The position numbers were made by a program, and so were the translations under genes. A stretch of 64,000 nucleotides of DNA from Runella sp. SP2 (lineage in GTDB: Bacteria; Bacteroidota; Bacteroidia; Cytophagales; Spirosomataceae), in contig NZ_CP031030.1 in NCBI RefSeq assembly GCF_003711225.1, positions 2,232,001-2,296,000 of the forward strand. Direction: 5' to 3'. How positions within the stretch are numbered: position 1 is the first letter of the stretch; the number at the start of each line of letters is the position of its first letter. The notes below the pieces were generated by a model. That model was given only the letters and a program-made list of their open reading frames with translations, made no database searches and was not told the DNA's origin. Positions 35,173 to 43,577 of this stretch are shown here, in pieces.

Positions 35173-36522
35173 ATGAAAACCAACCGTCGCGACTTCGTCA
35201 AACAACTTGGAATTGTATCGGCTTCTACGGCTGCCGTTCCTCACTTCAATATCATTAAAAGCCTGAACGACAACAAAATCCGAATTGCTACCATTGGAAT
35301 GGGAATTCAGGGTTTTCAGGACACCAAAGCCGCCTTACGCACCGATATGTGTGAGCTAGTTGCGGCGGCTGACTTGTACGATGGACGGCTCGCCCACGTA
35401 AAAGAAACATTTGGTAATCACGTATTTACCACCCGCGACTACCGCGAAGTACTTGAACGAAAAGACGTGGATGCGGTTCTCATCGTGACACCCGATCACT
35501 GGCACGACCGCATTTCGATTGCCGCCCTCAAAAAAGGCAAACACGTTTACTGCGAGAAACCGATGGTACAAAACATCGAAGAAGGAGCGGCCGTCATTGC
35601 TGCCGCAAAAGCCGCAGGAAAGGTAATGCAAGTAGGGAGTCAACGCATTAGCGGGGCGGCTTTTCAGGAAGCAAAACGATTGGTGGAAGCAGGCGATATT
35701 GGAAATATTAATTTTATCGAATCCACCAACGACCGTTTCAACGCCATTGGCGCGTGGCAATATTCCATTCCAACCGATGCCTCTCCCAAAACCATCGACT
35801 GGGAAACATTTCTGGGTGACGCCCCCAAACGTGCATTCGACCCCGTTCGCTTTTTTCGCTGGCGCAACTACCGCGACTACGGTACGGGGGTAGCGGGCGA
35901 TTTGTTTGTCCACCTCATTACGGGCGTTCACTTTGTGACAGGTTCGCTGGGGCCTAGTCGAATCTATTCCTCTGGACAACTTTCGTACTGGAAAGATGGC
36001 CGCGACGTGCCCGACGTGATGGTGGCAAGCATGGAATACCCCGCCCAAGGCAAATTTGATGCTTTTCAAATGGTGTTACGGGTTAATTTTGCCAATGCAG
36101 GATCCATCAAAAATGTCACTCGTATCGTTGGCAATGAAGGTGAAATTACGTTTGGCGGTGATTCGCTCACACTTACCAAACGTAAATTGCCAGCCGCGCC
36201 AGGCTATGGAAATGGCGAAAGCTTCGGCACATTTTCGGACGCCCAACAAAAAGAATATTTAGCGGCCTACGATGCCAAATACCCCGCTGATTCGCGCACA
36301 CCTGAGCCCGTCAAAGAAGTGAAATTTGATGCTCCCCAAGGCGATGACGCCCATAAAAACCACTTTGCTAACTTTTTTGAAGGCATCAAAGACAACAAAC
36401 CCGTTATCGAAGGCCCGTTATTTGGTTTCCGAGCGGCAGCGCCCGTTTTAGCTTGTAACAAAAGCTACTTTGAGAAAAAAGTAGTAAAATGGGATGCCAA
36501 AAATCTCAAACTTTTACCGTAG
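35173..36522 (+). CDS. Tat-exported Gfo/Idh/MocA family oxidoreductase
   Basis: This 449-residue protein has a twin-arginine signal (MKTNRRDFVKQLGIVSAS). A Rossmann domain follows (IRIATIGMGIQGF), with VTPDHWHDRISIAALKKGKHVYCEKPM holding the family's EKP motif (K is the catalytic position). A C-terminal beta-sheet domain completes it. Tat export implies folding with NAD(P) in the cytoplasm and action on a glycoside in the periplasm, probably with a tightly bound cofactor. The neighbouring DUF1080 protein fits a 3-keto-glycoside pathway. Confidence 0.9.
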   Translation: MKTNRRDFVKQLGIVSASTAAVPHFNIIKSLNDNKIRIATIGMGIQGFQDTKAALRTDMCELVAAADLYDGRLAHVKETFGNHVFTTRDYREVLERKDVDAVLIVTPDHWHDRISIAALKKGKHVYCEKPMVQNIEEGAAVIAAAKAAGKVMQVGSQRISGAAFQEAKRLVEAGDIGNINFIESTNDRFNAIGAWQYSIPTDASPKTIDWETFLGDAPKRAFDPVRFFRWRNYRDYGTGVAGDLFVHLITGVHFVTGSLGPSRIYSSGQLSYWKDGRDVPDVMVASMEYPAQGKFDAFQMVLRVNFANAGSIKNVTRIVGNEGEITFGGDSLTLTKRKLPAAPGYGNGESFGTFSDAQQKEYLAAYDAKYPADSRTPEPVKEVKFDAPQGDDAHKNHFANFFEGIKDNKPVIEGPLFGFRAAAPVLACNKSYFEKKVVKWDAKNLKLLP

Positions 36523-36525
36523 CGA

Positions 36526-37422
36526 ATGCTCTTACTCATTCTTACTACAACGACTTTGGCGATTGGGATTAGGATTTTGGTAAACCCTTTATCCAACGTT
36601 TTCCAAAAATACCTAACCCAGCGCCAAGCCAACCCTTTATTCATTGTCACTTGCACCTACGGTTTTCTCAGTTTGGGTTGTATCGGTTACTTATTGGTAA
36701 CTCCCCCTTCCAAATTACCCACCTCATTTTGGCAAAACTCCCTTGTATTTAACATTTTAGCGGTAGGAGGCAACTATTTTTTGGTTAAATCCCTCCAACA
36801 CGGCGATTTATCTGTTTTAGGGCCTGTCAATGCCTACAAATCGTTGGTAAGTTTGGTATTAGGTTTGTTTCTTTTGGGTGAGTTCCCCAATCTATGGGGT
36901 GTAGTTGGAATGCTTTTGATTGTGGGTGGAAGTTACATTGTCTTAATTCCCACTAATTCCAAAAGCGGAATAAGTTGGCAATTATTCCAACAACCCGAAG
37001 TACGGTACCGTTTTTTTGCACTGTTTTTTTCGGCCACGGATGCCTTATTTTTGAAGAAAATCATCATCGCCACTACCCCTACTTTGGCGTATGTTTCGTG
37101 GTGCATCGGGGGCTTTTTTTTCTCGCTAATTGGGTTGCTTTTTCTACAAAAAAACGAACCACTTCTACCTCAATTTCAAGCGCTTAAAGCTTATAAATGG
37201 TATTTTTTGGCCTTAGCTATTTCAACGGGATTGATGCAACTTTCGACCAACTTTGCCTTTGAAGGCATTCAAGTGAGTTATGCTTTGGCGTTGTTTCAAA
37301 TTTCGGCCTTGGTGAGTGTGTTTTTTGGGGTTCACTTTTTTCAAGAAACCCAGTTGTGGAAAAAACTAGCAGGAGCGTCTGTCATGGTGGTAGGTGCTGT
37401 ATTGATTATTTTGTTCAAATAG
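36526..37422 (+). CDS. DMT-superfamily (EamA-like) transporter
   Basis: The 298-residue protein consists of about ten hydrophobic segments in two halves, as in EamA transporters. LGPVNAYKSLVSLVLGLFLLGEFPNLWGVVGMLLIVGG marks the end of the first half and LALFQISALVSVFFGVHFFQETQLWKKLAGASVMVVGAV that of the second. It exports or imports a small metabolite at the inner membrane; the substrate is unknown. It follows the oxidoreductase by 3 bases, so the two are cotranscribed. Confidence 0.85.
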   Translation: MLLLILTTTTLAIGIRILVNPLSNVFQKYLTQRQANPLFIVTCTYGFLSLGCIGYLLVTPPSKLPTSFWQNSLVFNILAVGGNYFLVKSLQHGDLSVLGPVNAYKSLVSLVLGLFLLGEFPNLWGVVGMLLIVGGSYIVLIPTNSKSGISWQLFQQPEVRYRFFALFFSATDALFLKKIIIATTPTLAYVSWCIGGFFFSLIGLLFLQKNEPLLPQFQALKAYKWYFLALAISTGLMQLSTNFAFEGIQVSYALALFQISALVSVFFGVHFFQETQLWKKLAGASVMVVGAVLIILFK

Positions 37423-37517
37423 GTCAGACGGTAGTCAGACCCAACCTAGCTAATAGGTCAGACGATAGTCAGACCGTACAAGCAGGCCAATTGGTTCGGT
37501 CTGACTACCGTCTGACC
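37422..37517. repeat. Three copies of a 20-bp GGTCAGAC palindromic repeat
   Basis: GGTCAGACGGTAGTCAGACC (37422-37441), GGTCAGACGATAGTCAGACC (37456-37475) and the reverse complement of the first (37498-37517). The last copy covers the stop codon of the epimerase gene on the minus strand, and the first begins at the last base of the DMT stop codon. Typical of clustered REP elements. Confidence 0.85.
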
Positions 37518-38578
37518 GATGATAATCCTAAACCCGCTTTGTCTGTCAGGCTTAAAAAGCCATCTTTAAGTACAAAACCACCCGAAACTACGTCTTCGGC
37601 GAGGTCAAAACTTCCGTCTAAATCCAAATAACGGGTAGTGGGGCAGGCAAAAGCAGCGTGCAAAGCCGCAGTAATGCTAACGATACTTTCGTCGTTACAC
37701 CCCCAAAACAAGTCAATTTTAGCATTTTTAGCGATGGTGGCAATCTCAAAAGCATTGAGGATTCCACCGCATTTCATGAGTTTGACATTGAAAACCCCAA
37801 AAGGCTGCGGGGATTGGGTAAGCGTGAGGGCAGCCTTGGCATTTTTGAGCGATTCGTCCGCCACGAGGTTCTTTCTTAGTTCGGCATCAAGCGACAATAG
37901 GGAAGCCTCCTCTCCTACCACTAACGGTTGTTCGATGACCTCAATCTCTCCTTTTTCGGTGGCTTTGCTAAACCGTTTCAATTCCTCTAAACTGTAACCT
38001 TGGTTGGCATCCACCCTAATTTTGAATGTAGCACCATAGTTTTCATGCAGTCGCAAGACCCGTTCAATGTCTTCTTCAACAACCTCTCCTGTCTTAACTT
38101 TCAGCACTTTAAAACCTAATCTTCGGTATTCTTCGGCTTCTTTTAGCGTTTCCTCAACCGACATTATCCCGATGGTAACGGAGGTAGGAAGTGAGGTTAT
38201 TTTTTGACCGTAATACGCTACAATTGGGGTTCCAAGGTACTGCCCAAACGCATCGTGAAGCGCAATATCCACCACGGCTTGCGTGCCTGGTAGCATCGGA
38301 AAAGCTTGACAAGTTTCAAATATTAGTTGCCGAAAATGACGAATATCCCGTCCGACAAACCCTTGAAAAAAATCCGATTGCAATTGGGCAAACGTCTGCG
38401 TTCCCGTTTCTCCGACCACTTCTTCCGCTGGACTGGCGGCTCCAAGCCCGACAATGCCGTTTTCAAGTTCAATTTCCAAGAAAACATTTTCCGCGTCTGT
38501 AAACGTATAGCCCGCAATGGCGTAAGGTTTACTCAATGCCAATTTTTTGAGAAAAGGTCGAACGCGGGTAATTTTCAT
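37505..38578 (-). CDS. Enolase-superfamily racemase/epimerase (DgcA- or dipeptide epimerase-like)
   Basis: The 357-residue protein has the muconate-lactonizing subgroup layout: a capping domain, then a barrel with the catalytic lysines in LKVKTG. Metal ligands lie in RVDANQGY, IEQPL and ADESL, a second Lys region in NVKLMKCGG, and the C-terminal pattern YLDLDGSFDLAED. Annotation pipelines usually call it L-Ala-D/L-Glu epimerase. Since a DUF1611 gene lies 12 bases upstream in the same operon, it may instead be an N-acetyl-D-glutamate racemase (DgcA) working with DgcN; this is inference. Its stop is inside a REP element. Confidence 0.85.
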   Translation of the reverse strand: MKITRVRPFLKKLALSKPYAIAGYTFTDAENVFLEIELENGIVGLGAASPAEEVVGETGTQTFAQLQSDFFQGFVGRDIRHFRQLIFETCQAFPMLPGTQAVVDIALHDAFGQYLGTPIVAYYGQKITSLPTSVTIGIMSVEETLKEAEEYRRLGFKVLKVKTGEVVEEDIERVLRLHENYGATFKIRVDANQGYSLEELKRFSKATEKGEIEVIEQPLVVGEEASLLSLDAELRKNLVADESLKNAKAALTLTQSPQPFGVFNVKLMKCGGILNAFEIATIAKNAKIDLFWGCNDESIVSITAALHAAFACPTTRYLDLDGSFDLAEDVVSGGFVLKDGFLSLTDKAGLGLSSVRR

Positions 38579-38590
38579 AAAGTGTTGATT

Positions 38591-39643
38591 TTATACCAAA
38601 AGCAGCTGAAGCTGCTCCACAATTTCCTGAACCCCTTGTTCTAAAGGTAACACCACAGGTATAGCCAATCTTGAACGGTATTCTTGCTGAAAATCAAGGG
38701 CTTCCTTTTCTGTGCAACCTTCCGTATTAAGGGCTAATGCAAGTACTTTTGACCCGAATTTTTCAATGATTTCAATTTCAGACTCCACCGACGGGATTTT
38801 ACCCCAATGCGCCTCATTGTCAAAATAAATACGTTTCGGAGCGTGTACCAACACCACGTACTTGGCTTGGCCAGAAATCAAAAACTCCAGTCCACACGGG
38901 CCGCTGGGGTTTCGGAGCGACGATTGGCCTTCTACCAAAATCAGGTCGGCATTGGTTTCTTTCCAACACGAAACAATGGCGTGTTCGACCTCACCCGACA
39001 CAAAATCGTTGAGCGTTGAGTCAAAAATAAAACCGTATTTTCCACCCTGCAACCAGCCCGTTTGACCCGTATAAATCATTTGGGCGTTGATGTTTTGTGA
39101 CCCACAAGCTTGACGAATCAACCTTGCCGTAGTGCGTTTGCCTAGGGCACAATCCATCCCAATCACCGCTACAATTGGACAACTTACGTCATAAATTTCT
39201 CCCGTCCAAAAATGCAAATCCTTGCGGGCTTTGGGTTTACGAACGTCGATGAGCTGGACATTATGTTGGGCAGCAAGTGCTACTATTTCGGGCTTTTCCG
39301 ACAAATATTCGTGTAAACCATTCACAATAGACAGTCCATTTTTGATGGCCTCCTCTACAATCGTGAGCATATCAGGTGGCAAAACCCCTCCCACCGTCGC
39401 AACCCCAATGATTAGATAATCAACTGACGGTAACTGCTTTAAACTTTTCGACAAGCTACTAAAAATGGGAATATTGCGAGTTTTGCCGTCCAATACTTCC
39501 CCCGCATCTTGCCCAGCGGTGGGTGCATCAATCACCCCCACAATGGTGTATCGTTCCGTGCCCCGAATCAGACCGTGTGCCGTTTTGGCGTCGTTGGTAC
39601 TTAAAAGGCCATTGGTTAAAATGAGCGCATTGTTACTTTTCAT
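38591..39643 (-). CDS. DUF1611 family protein (DgcN-like, possible D-glutamate N-acetyltransferase)
   Basis: The 350-residue protein has an N-terminal Rossmann-like domain and a C-terminal P-loop-like domain (VAVIGMDCALGKRTTARLI), followed by ILVEGQSSLRNP. That is the DUF1611 architecture. Members paired with an enolase-superfamily gene include DgcN, reported to acetylate D-glutamate before racemisation by DgcA. The operon order glpD-DUF1611-epimerase supports such a pair, but the substrate is not proven by sequence. Seven bases separate it from glpD. Confidence 0.8.
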   Translation of the reverse strand: MKSNNALILTNGLLSTNDAKTAHGLIRGTERYTIVGVIDAPTAGQDAGEVLDGKTRNIPIFSSLSKSLKQLPSVDYLIIGVATVGGVLPPDMLTIVEEAIKNGLSIVNGLHEYLSEKPEIVALAAQHNVQLIDVRKPKARKDLHFWTGEIYDVSCPIVAVIGMDCALGKRTTARLIRQACGSQNINAQMIYTGQTGWLQGGKYGFIFDSTLNDFVSGEVEHAIVSCWKETNADLILVEGQSSLRNPSGPCGLEFLISGQAKYVVLVHAPKRIYFDNEAHWGKIPSVESEIEIIEKFGSKVLALALNTEGCTEKEALDFQQEYRSRLAIPVVLPLEQGVQEIVEQLQLLLV

Positions 39644-39650
39644 TTCAATT

Positions 39651-41282
39651 TTATTGCGCTGATTTGATAAATGATTGAAGTTGAGCGGTATATTCGTCGA
39701 TTTGCTGCTGTTTTTGTTCCATCGTCCAGCCCAATTCTTGCGCCATCAAATCGGCCACTACGGGTAGGGCTTCCAAAACAGCTTCCCAATCCAGAATTTC
39801 CAAACGCGTACGTCGTGCAAAAACATCCCGCAAGGTCAAGGCCATTTCTTCCCGAACTTGGTAAATGACCTCCGCTTGAATAAAGGGATATTTGTCCACC
39901 AAGCGCTGCGCCCAAAGGATATTTTCTTGCGTCAGACGCGCGACTTTGTGCGCCCTGCTTCCATATTTACGAATGAGGTTTTTGGCTATATCTTTGGCCA
40001 AACGATATACCGTTTGAATAATTTTCCAATCTTCAAACGCGTAATCTTCGCCACCTACTAGAAGATGCTGTGCAGTAGTACATTCACGGTCAACGCTCAA
40101 CAATTCACAGGCTTTGTCGATGGTATCTTTGGCCATGTAACGGTAGGTTGTCCATTTTCCTCCCAACAAACTTAGCAAATTCGACGTAGGGTCATGTTCA
40201 ACTTCGTGGTCGCGCACTAGCTTCTTGGTAGAGGCCGATTCACTCGCCGCCAATAAAGGTCGAAGTCCACCAAAACCTGCTTTTACCTGTGATTTATCGG
40301 GGCGTTTGGCCAAGTACCTAGTAAGTGTATCCAACAGAAAATCAACCTCTTTGTCATCTAAAATAGGCTCTTTGTCTAAATCTTTATAATCCGTATCTGT
40401 CGTTCCTAAAAGCAGTTGACCTTCAAACGGAATCGCAAAAACGACACGCCCATCGCTGGTTTTGGGAATCAGCATGGCATCATCACTTTTCAGTACTTCG
40501 TACGGCAACACCACGTGCACCCCTTTGCTTGGGCGAATACGTTTTGATAATTTAGGATTGGCCATCAATCGAACGTGATCCGCCAATGCCCCCGTACAAT
40601 TGATAAATAATTTTGCTTTTATCCCAAACGTAGCCTCCCCTTCGGTTGGTCTTACTTGCGCTTCGGTCAGTTTTCCATTAGTATCTTTTTTTACCCCCAC
40701 CAATTCCGTATAATTGGCCACGGCAACGCCTGCTTCTTCGGCCGCGTGAGCCAGGGCAAGGCAATAACGCGCATCGTCGAGCTGCCCGTCAAAATACAGA
40801 ACTGCGCTGTGCAATTTTTTAGCATCCAAAGAAGGCATTCGCAAAAGCGTTTCTTTTTTGCTCAACCAACGGCTTTTAGGCAAGGCGTCACCTTTGGCAA
40901 AAAAGTCGTACATCCGCAACCCAATCGTAAAATACAAGCCTTCAAACCAACTAAAAACGGGTGTCAGAAGGGGCAGCGGCCGTGCCAAATGCGGGGCATT
41001 TTGGAGCACAATTTGGCGTTCTTCTAAGCCGTGACGCACCTGTTTTAATTGGGCAAAATCTAAGTTTTTAAACGCTTGTTCAAGGTAACGTACTCCCCCA
41101 TGAATCAACTTTGTCGATTTCGACGAAGTTTCGGAGGCAAAATCTTTTTTTTCAATCAATGCCACCTTAAAGCCGCGCAGTGCCGCGTCGAGCGCACAAC
41201 CTGCCCCGCTGGCCCCGCCTCCAATGATACAAATATCAAACGTTTCATTTTGAAGGCGTTGCAAATTTTTTGAACGATTCAT
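39651..41282 (-). CDS. glpD: FAD-dependent glycerol-3-phosphate dehydrogenase
   Basis: This 543-residue enzyme has the dinucleotide-binding motif CIIGGGASGAGCALDAALRGF, followed by the family signature SKSTKLIHGGVRYLEQ. The substrate domain contains GSKVHVVLP-like RPSKGVHVVLPYE and GTTDTDYKD. The C-terminal helical cap includes GGKWTTYRYMAKD. It oxidises glycerol-3-phosphate to dihydroxyacetone phosphate, passing electrons to quinone at the inner membrane. It is second in the galK-glpD-dgcN-like-dgcA-like operon. Confidence 0.93.
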   Translation of the reverse strand: MNRSKNLQRLQNETFDICIIGGGASGAGCALDAALRGFKVALIEKKDFASETSSKSTKLIHGGVRYLEQAFKNLDFAQLKQVRHGLEERQIVLQNAPHLARPLPLLTPVFSWFEGLYFTIGLRMYDFFAKGDALPKSRWLSKKETLLRMPSLDAKKLHSAVLYFDGQLDDARYCLALAHAAEEAGVAVANYTELVGVKKDTNGKLTEAQVRPTEGEATFGIKAKLFINCTGALADHVRLMANPKLSKRIRPSKGVHVVLPYEVLKSDDAMLIPKTSDGRVVFAIPFEGQLLLGTTDTDYKDLDKEPILDDKEVDFLLDTLTRYLAKRPDKSQVKAGFGGLRPLLAASESASTKKLVRDHEVEHDPTSNLLSLLGGKWTTYRYMAKDTIDKACELLSVDRECTTAQHLLVGGEDYAFEDWKIIQTVYRLAKDIAKNLIRKYGSRAHKVARLTQENILWAQRLVDKYPFIQAEVIYQVREEMALTLRDVFARRTRLEILDWEAVLEALPVVADLMAQELGWTMEQKQQQIDEYTAQLQSFIKSAQ

Positions 41283-41305
41283 GGGAATGAGTTTTTAGTG
41301 TAACG

Positions 41306-42475
41306 TTATAACTTTTCTAGTCGGGCAACGCCTTCCGTGATACCCACGACGTGGCAAACCAATTTTTTATTAAACTGCTCACGGTAGGCCACGGTCATCT
41401 TTTCGATAAAAGAATCCACTTGCGCCGTTTCGACGATATTAATGGTACAGCCGCCAAAGCCACCGCCCATCAGGCGAGCCCCCAAGACCTCGTTAAGAGC
41501 AACCGTTTGTTCTACCAAAAAATCAAGTTCTACGCAACTCACTTCATAATCCTCACTCAATCCCGTATGCGTTTCGTACATTTTTTTACCAAAAGCGACT
41601 AAATCACCCCGTTGCAAATCTTCACACGCACTTACGACCCGCTCAATTTCACCCGTCACGTACCAACAACGGCGATAAACATTTTCAGAAAAATCGGCTT
41701 TATGCGCCTCAACTTGCGCTAAACTTACATCGCGTAAGCTGGCAATAGTTGGGTAAAATTGCTGTAAAATTTCTACCCCTTCCTCACACTCTTGGCGGCG
41801 GGTGTTGTAAGCTGAATCAGCCAACGTATGTTTTACACCAGAGTTGCAAAGCACCAACTGGTAGTTTTCAAAATCGAAAGGAAAATATTCAAACGTCAAA
41901 TCGCGACAATCAAGGCGAATGACGGAATTAGCTTTACCATGGATAGACGCAAACATATCCATGATCCCACACTGAAGCCCAGCGAAATGATGTTCAGCAC
42001 GTTGCGCAACGAGGGCAAGTTGCAAACGCGGGATTGCCAACCCAAATAACTCACTCAACGCCCATCCCATTCCGCTTTCCACTGCTGCCGACGACGAAAG
42101 ACCCGCTCCGTTTGGTACATCTCCACCAAAAGCTACTTCAAAACCCGTCGGGATGACATACCCCTCCTTGATGAGTTCGCTAGTCACCCCAATGAGGTAA
42201 TTGGCCCAACTTTTAGGGCATTTATTGAGCGAATCAAGGCTAAACTCAAACGCATCGTTCAAATCTGCGGCATACACCTTACAAAGTCGGTCGGTACGGG
42301 GCGCAATGGCAAAATAGATTGCTTTATCGATGGCCGCGGGTAGTACAAACCCATTGTTATAATCGGTATGTTCACCAATAAGATTGATGCGACCAGGGGC
42401 ACGCACGACGAAGGAAGGAGTTTTTCCAAAAATTTGTTGAAAGTCCTCGACAATTTTTTCTGAATACAAATACAC
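41306..42475 (-). CDS. galK: Galactokinase
   Basis: The 389-residue GHMP kinase has the galactokinase signature GRINLIGEHTDYNNGFVLPAAID at about 27-49. It also has the ATP loop DVPNGAGLSSSAAVE and the third motif ARLMGGGFGGCTINIV. It phosphorylates galactose at C1 for the Leloir pathway. No other Leloir genes are next to it. It opens a four-gene minus-strand operon; the 130 bases upstream are shared with the divergent tRNA promoter. Confidence 0.95.
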   Translation of the reverse strand: MYLYSEKIVEDFQQIFGKTPSFVVRAPGRINLIGEHTDYNNGFVLPAAIDKAIYFAIAPRTDRLCKVYAADLNDAFEFSLDSLNKCPKSWANYLIGVTSELIKEGYVIPTGFEVAFGGDVPNGAGLSSSAAVESGMGWALSELFGLAIPRLQLALVAQRAEHHFAGLQCGIMDMFASIHGKANSVIRLDCRDLTFEYFPFDFENYQLVLCNSGVKHTLADSAYNTRRQECEEGVEILQQFYPTIASLRDVSLAQVEAHKADFSENVYRRCWYVTGEIERVVSACEDLQRGDLVAFGKKMYETHTGLSEDYEVSCVELDFLVEQTVALNEVLGARLMGGGFGGCTINIVETAQVDSFIEKMTVAYREQFNKKLVCHVVGITEGVARLEKL

Positions 42476-42557
42476 GCTAAATAGTTGGTTTGTGGGTCTT
42501 TAGTAAGTCACAAAAATAGGCAGATTCGGGAGGGATACACAATTTTTGGTGAGAATG

Positions 42558-42588
42558 TTGTTAAAAGTCGCAAAAACATTTATTTTTG
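42558..42588 (+). promoter_or_regulatory. Bacteroidota-type promoter of tRNA-Arg
   Basis: TTG at 42558-42560, a 20-base spacer, then TATTTTTG at 42581-42588. This fits the TTTG-N19/21-TAnnTTTG consensus, with the tRNA starting 21 bases later. Confidence 0.65.
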
Positions 42589-42609
42589 CACCCGCGTTCG
42601 AAAAGAACA

Positions 42610-42683
42610 GGTCCCGTAGCTCAGCTGGATAGAGCAACAGATTTCTAATCTGTCGGTCTTAGGTTCGAATCCTAACGGGGTCA
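42610..42683 (+). tRNA. tRNA-Arg, anticodon UCU
   Basis: A 74-base cloverleaf: acceptor GGTCCCG/CGGGGTC (with G-T pairs), D arm TAGCTCAGCTGGATAGAGCA, anticodon stem ACAGA/TCTGT around loop TTTCTAA (anticodon TCT), T arm with GGTTCGAATCC, and discriminator A. CCA is not encoded. Confidence 0.96.
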
Positions 42684-42705
42684 CTCATAAAAAGTTTTCA
42701 TCGCG

Positions 42706-42745
42706 AAAGTGCCTTAAACTCGTTTTAGGGCACTTTTTGTTTTTC
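42706..42745 (+). terminator. Terminator after tRNA-Arg
   Basis: AAAGTGCC pairs with GGCACTTT around a loop that itself nearly pairs, followed by T-rich sequence. Confidence 0.7.
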
Positions 42746-42776
42746 TAAGCAGTCTCTTCTTCACGAATTAAACTGT

Positions 42777-43069
42777 TCTTCAATTCCAAAATGGTACGAT
42801 TTAAAGTGCTCCTGCAGTTCAAGTACCTTTGACATTTTATTTGTTTCAATTCCAAAATGGTACGATTTAAAGACGCAATTTCCAAAGCGGGCGAGCAGCT
42901 GGAGCAATGTTTCAATTCCAAAATGGTACGATTTAAAGATAATGTTACCAGAAGAAACCCTTACATACGAAGAAGTTTCAATTCCAAAATGGTACGATTT
43001 AAAGTGAAAGGGCTACGTATCATATCGCCAAGCAACTTTGTTTCAATTCCAAAATGGTACGATTTAAAG
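42777..43069 (-). CRISPR. CRISPR array: 5 repeats of 30 bp, 4 spacers of 35-36 bp
   Basis: Repeats lie at 42777-42806, 42843-42872, 42909-42938, 42975-43004 and 43040-43069. On the plus strand they begin GTTTCAATTCC and end GATTTAAAG. The four rightmost copies are identical; the leftmost differs in its first two bases. Read on the minus strand each repeat ends ATTGAAAC, the usual 5' handle of type I-B crRNAs. So transcription should be minus-strand, in line with the cas operon, with the degenerate repeat at the distal end. Spacers: 42807-42842, 42873-42908, 42939-42974 (36 bases each) and 43005-43039 (35). Confidence 0.97.
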
Positions 43070-43272
43070 CCGTCGGAAAAACGGCTATTTTGGCTCAATT
43101 TTAAGGTTTTTTTGCGTCTTTTTCAACTAAAAAATCGTCGATGGTCAATGGCTCGATTTTACCCGACCATCGACGACATCTCATTATCAGGCACTTACCT
43201 CGACAACATTCGTTTTATAGTCAATATGTCAACGAACTTTTGAGCCGCTTTGTGGCTTCGACGACTTCTCCT
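43070..43272 (-). promoter_or_regulatory. Probable CRISPR leader between cas2 and the array
   Basis: This 203-base non-coding stretch adjoins the newest-end repeat and should hold the array promoter and the integration signals. It contains a 12-bp hairpin (43135-43146 with 43165-43176, core TCGTCGATGGTC). No convincing minus-strand TAnnTTTG box was seen. Confidence 0.6.
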
Positions 43273-43536
43273 TCAAAGAAAGTTATCAATAGAACTTCGT
43301 TCTACCCCAATAATTTCTTTGTCGAGCCATCGCTCGTTCCGACTCTTAAAGAGGATGACACTATCTTGTTCTTCATTCATAATCGCACGCGCCCCCATCA
43401 ACATTTCTTTCAACTTCGCTTCCGTAATTTCTCCTTCAAACACCGAATTTTGAATCCAGTTTAGGTACTTGCGGCAGTGTTTCAGCATCTTTGCCACTCG
43501 TTTTTCTCCAATATCATACACCAATATCACATACAT
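43273..43536 (-). CDS. cas2: CRISPR adaptation endonuclease Cas2
   Basis: The ATG at 43536 gives the typical 87 residues, beginning MYVILVYDIGEKRVAKMLK with the conserved D8 at the end of the first strand. The frame extending to 43584 overlaps cas1 and a low-complexity stretch and is rejected. Cas2 pairs with Cas1 to insert spacers. It is the last gene of the operon, adjacent to the leader. Confidence 0.95.
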   Translation of the reverse strand: MYVILVYDIGEKRVAKMLKHCRKYLNWIQNSVFEGEITEAKLKEMLMGARAIMNEEQDSVILFKSRNERWLDKEIIGVERSSIDNFL

Positions 43537-43577
43537 AGCAATTAAAATTACTCCCCCATTGGGGGCGGGGGGGGCTT

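Noticed and set aside
35356-36069. 237-residue minus-strand ORF opposite the Gfo/Idh/MocA gene
   Set aside because: An antisense shadow; the plus-strand frame holds all the family motifs.
42857-43243. 128-residue ORF with repeated FNSKMVRFK units
   Set aside because: It is the in-frame translation of the CRISPR repeats and spacers, not a repeat protein.
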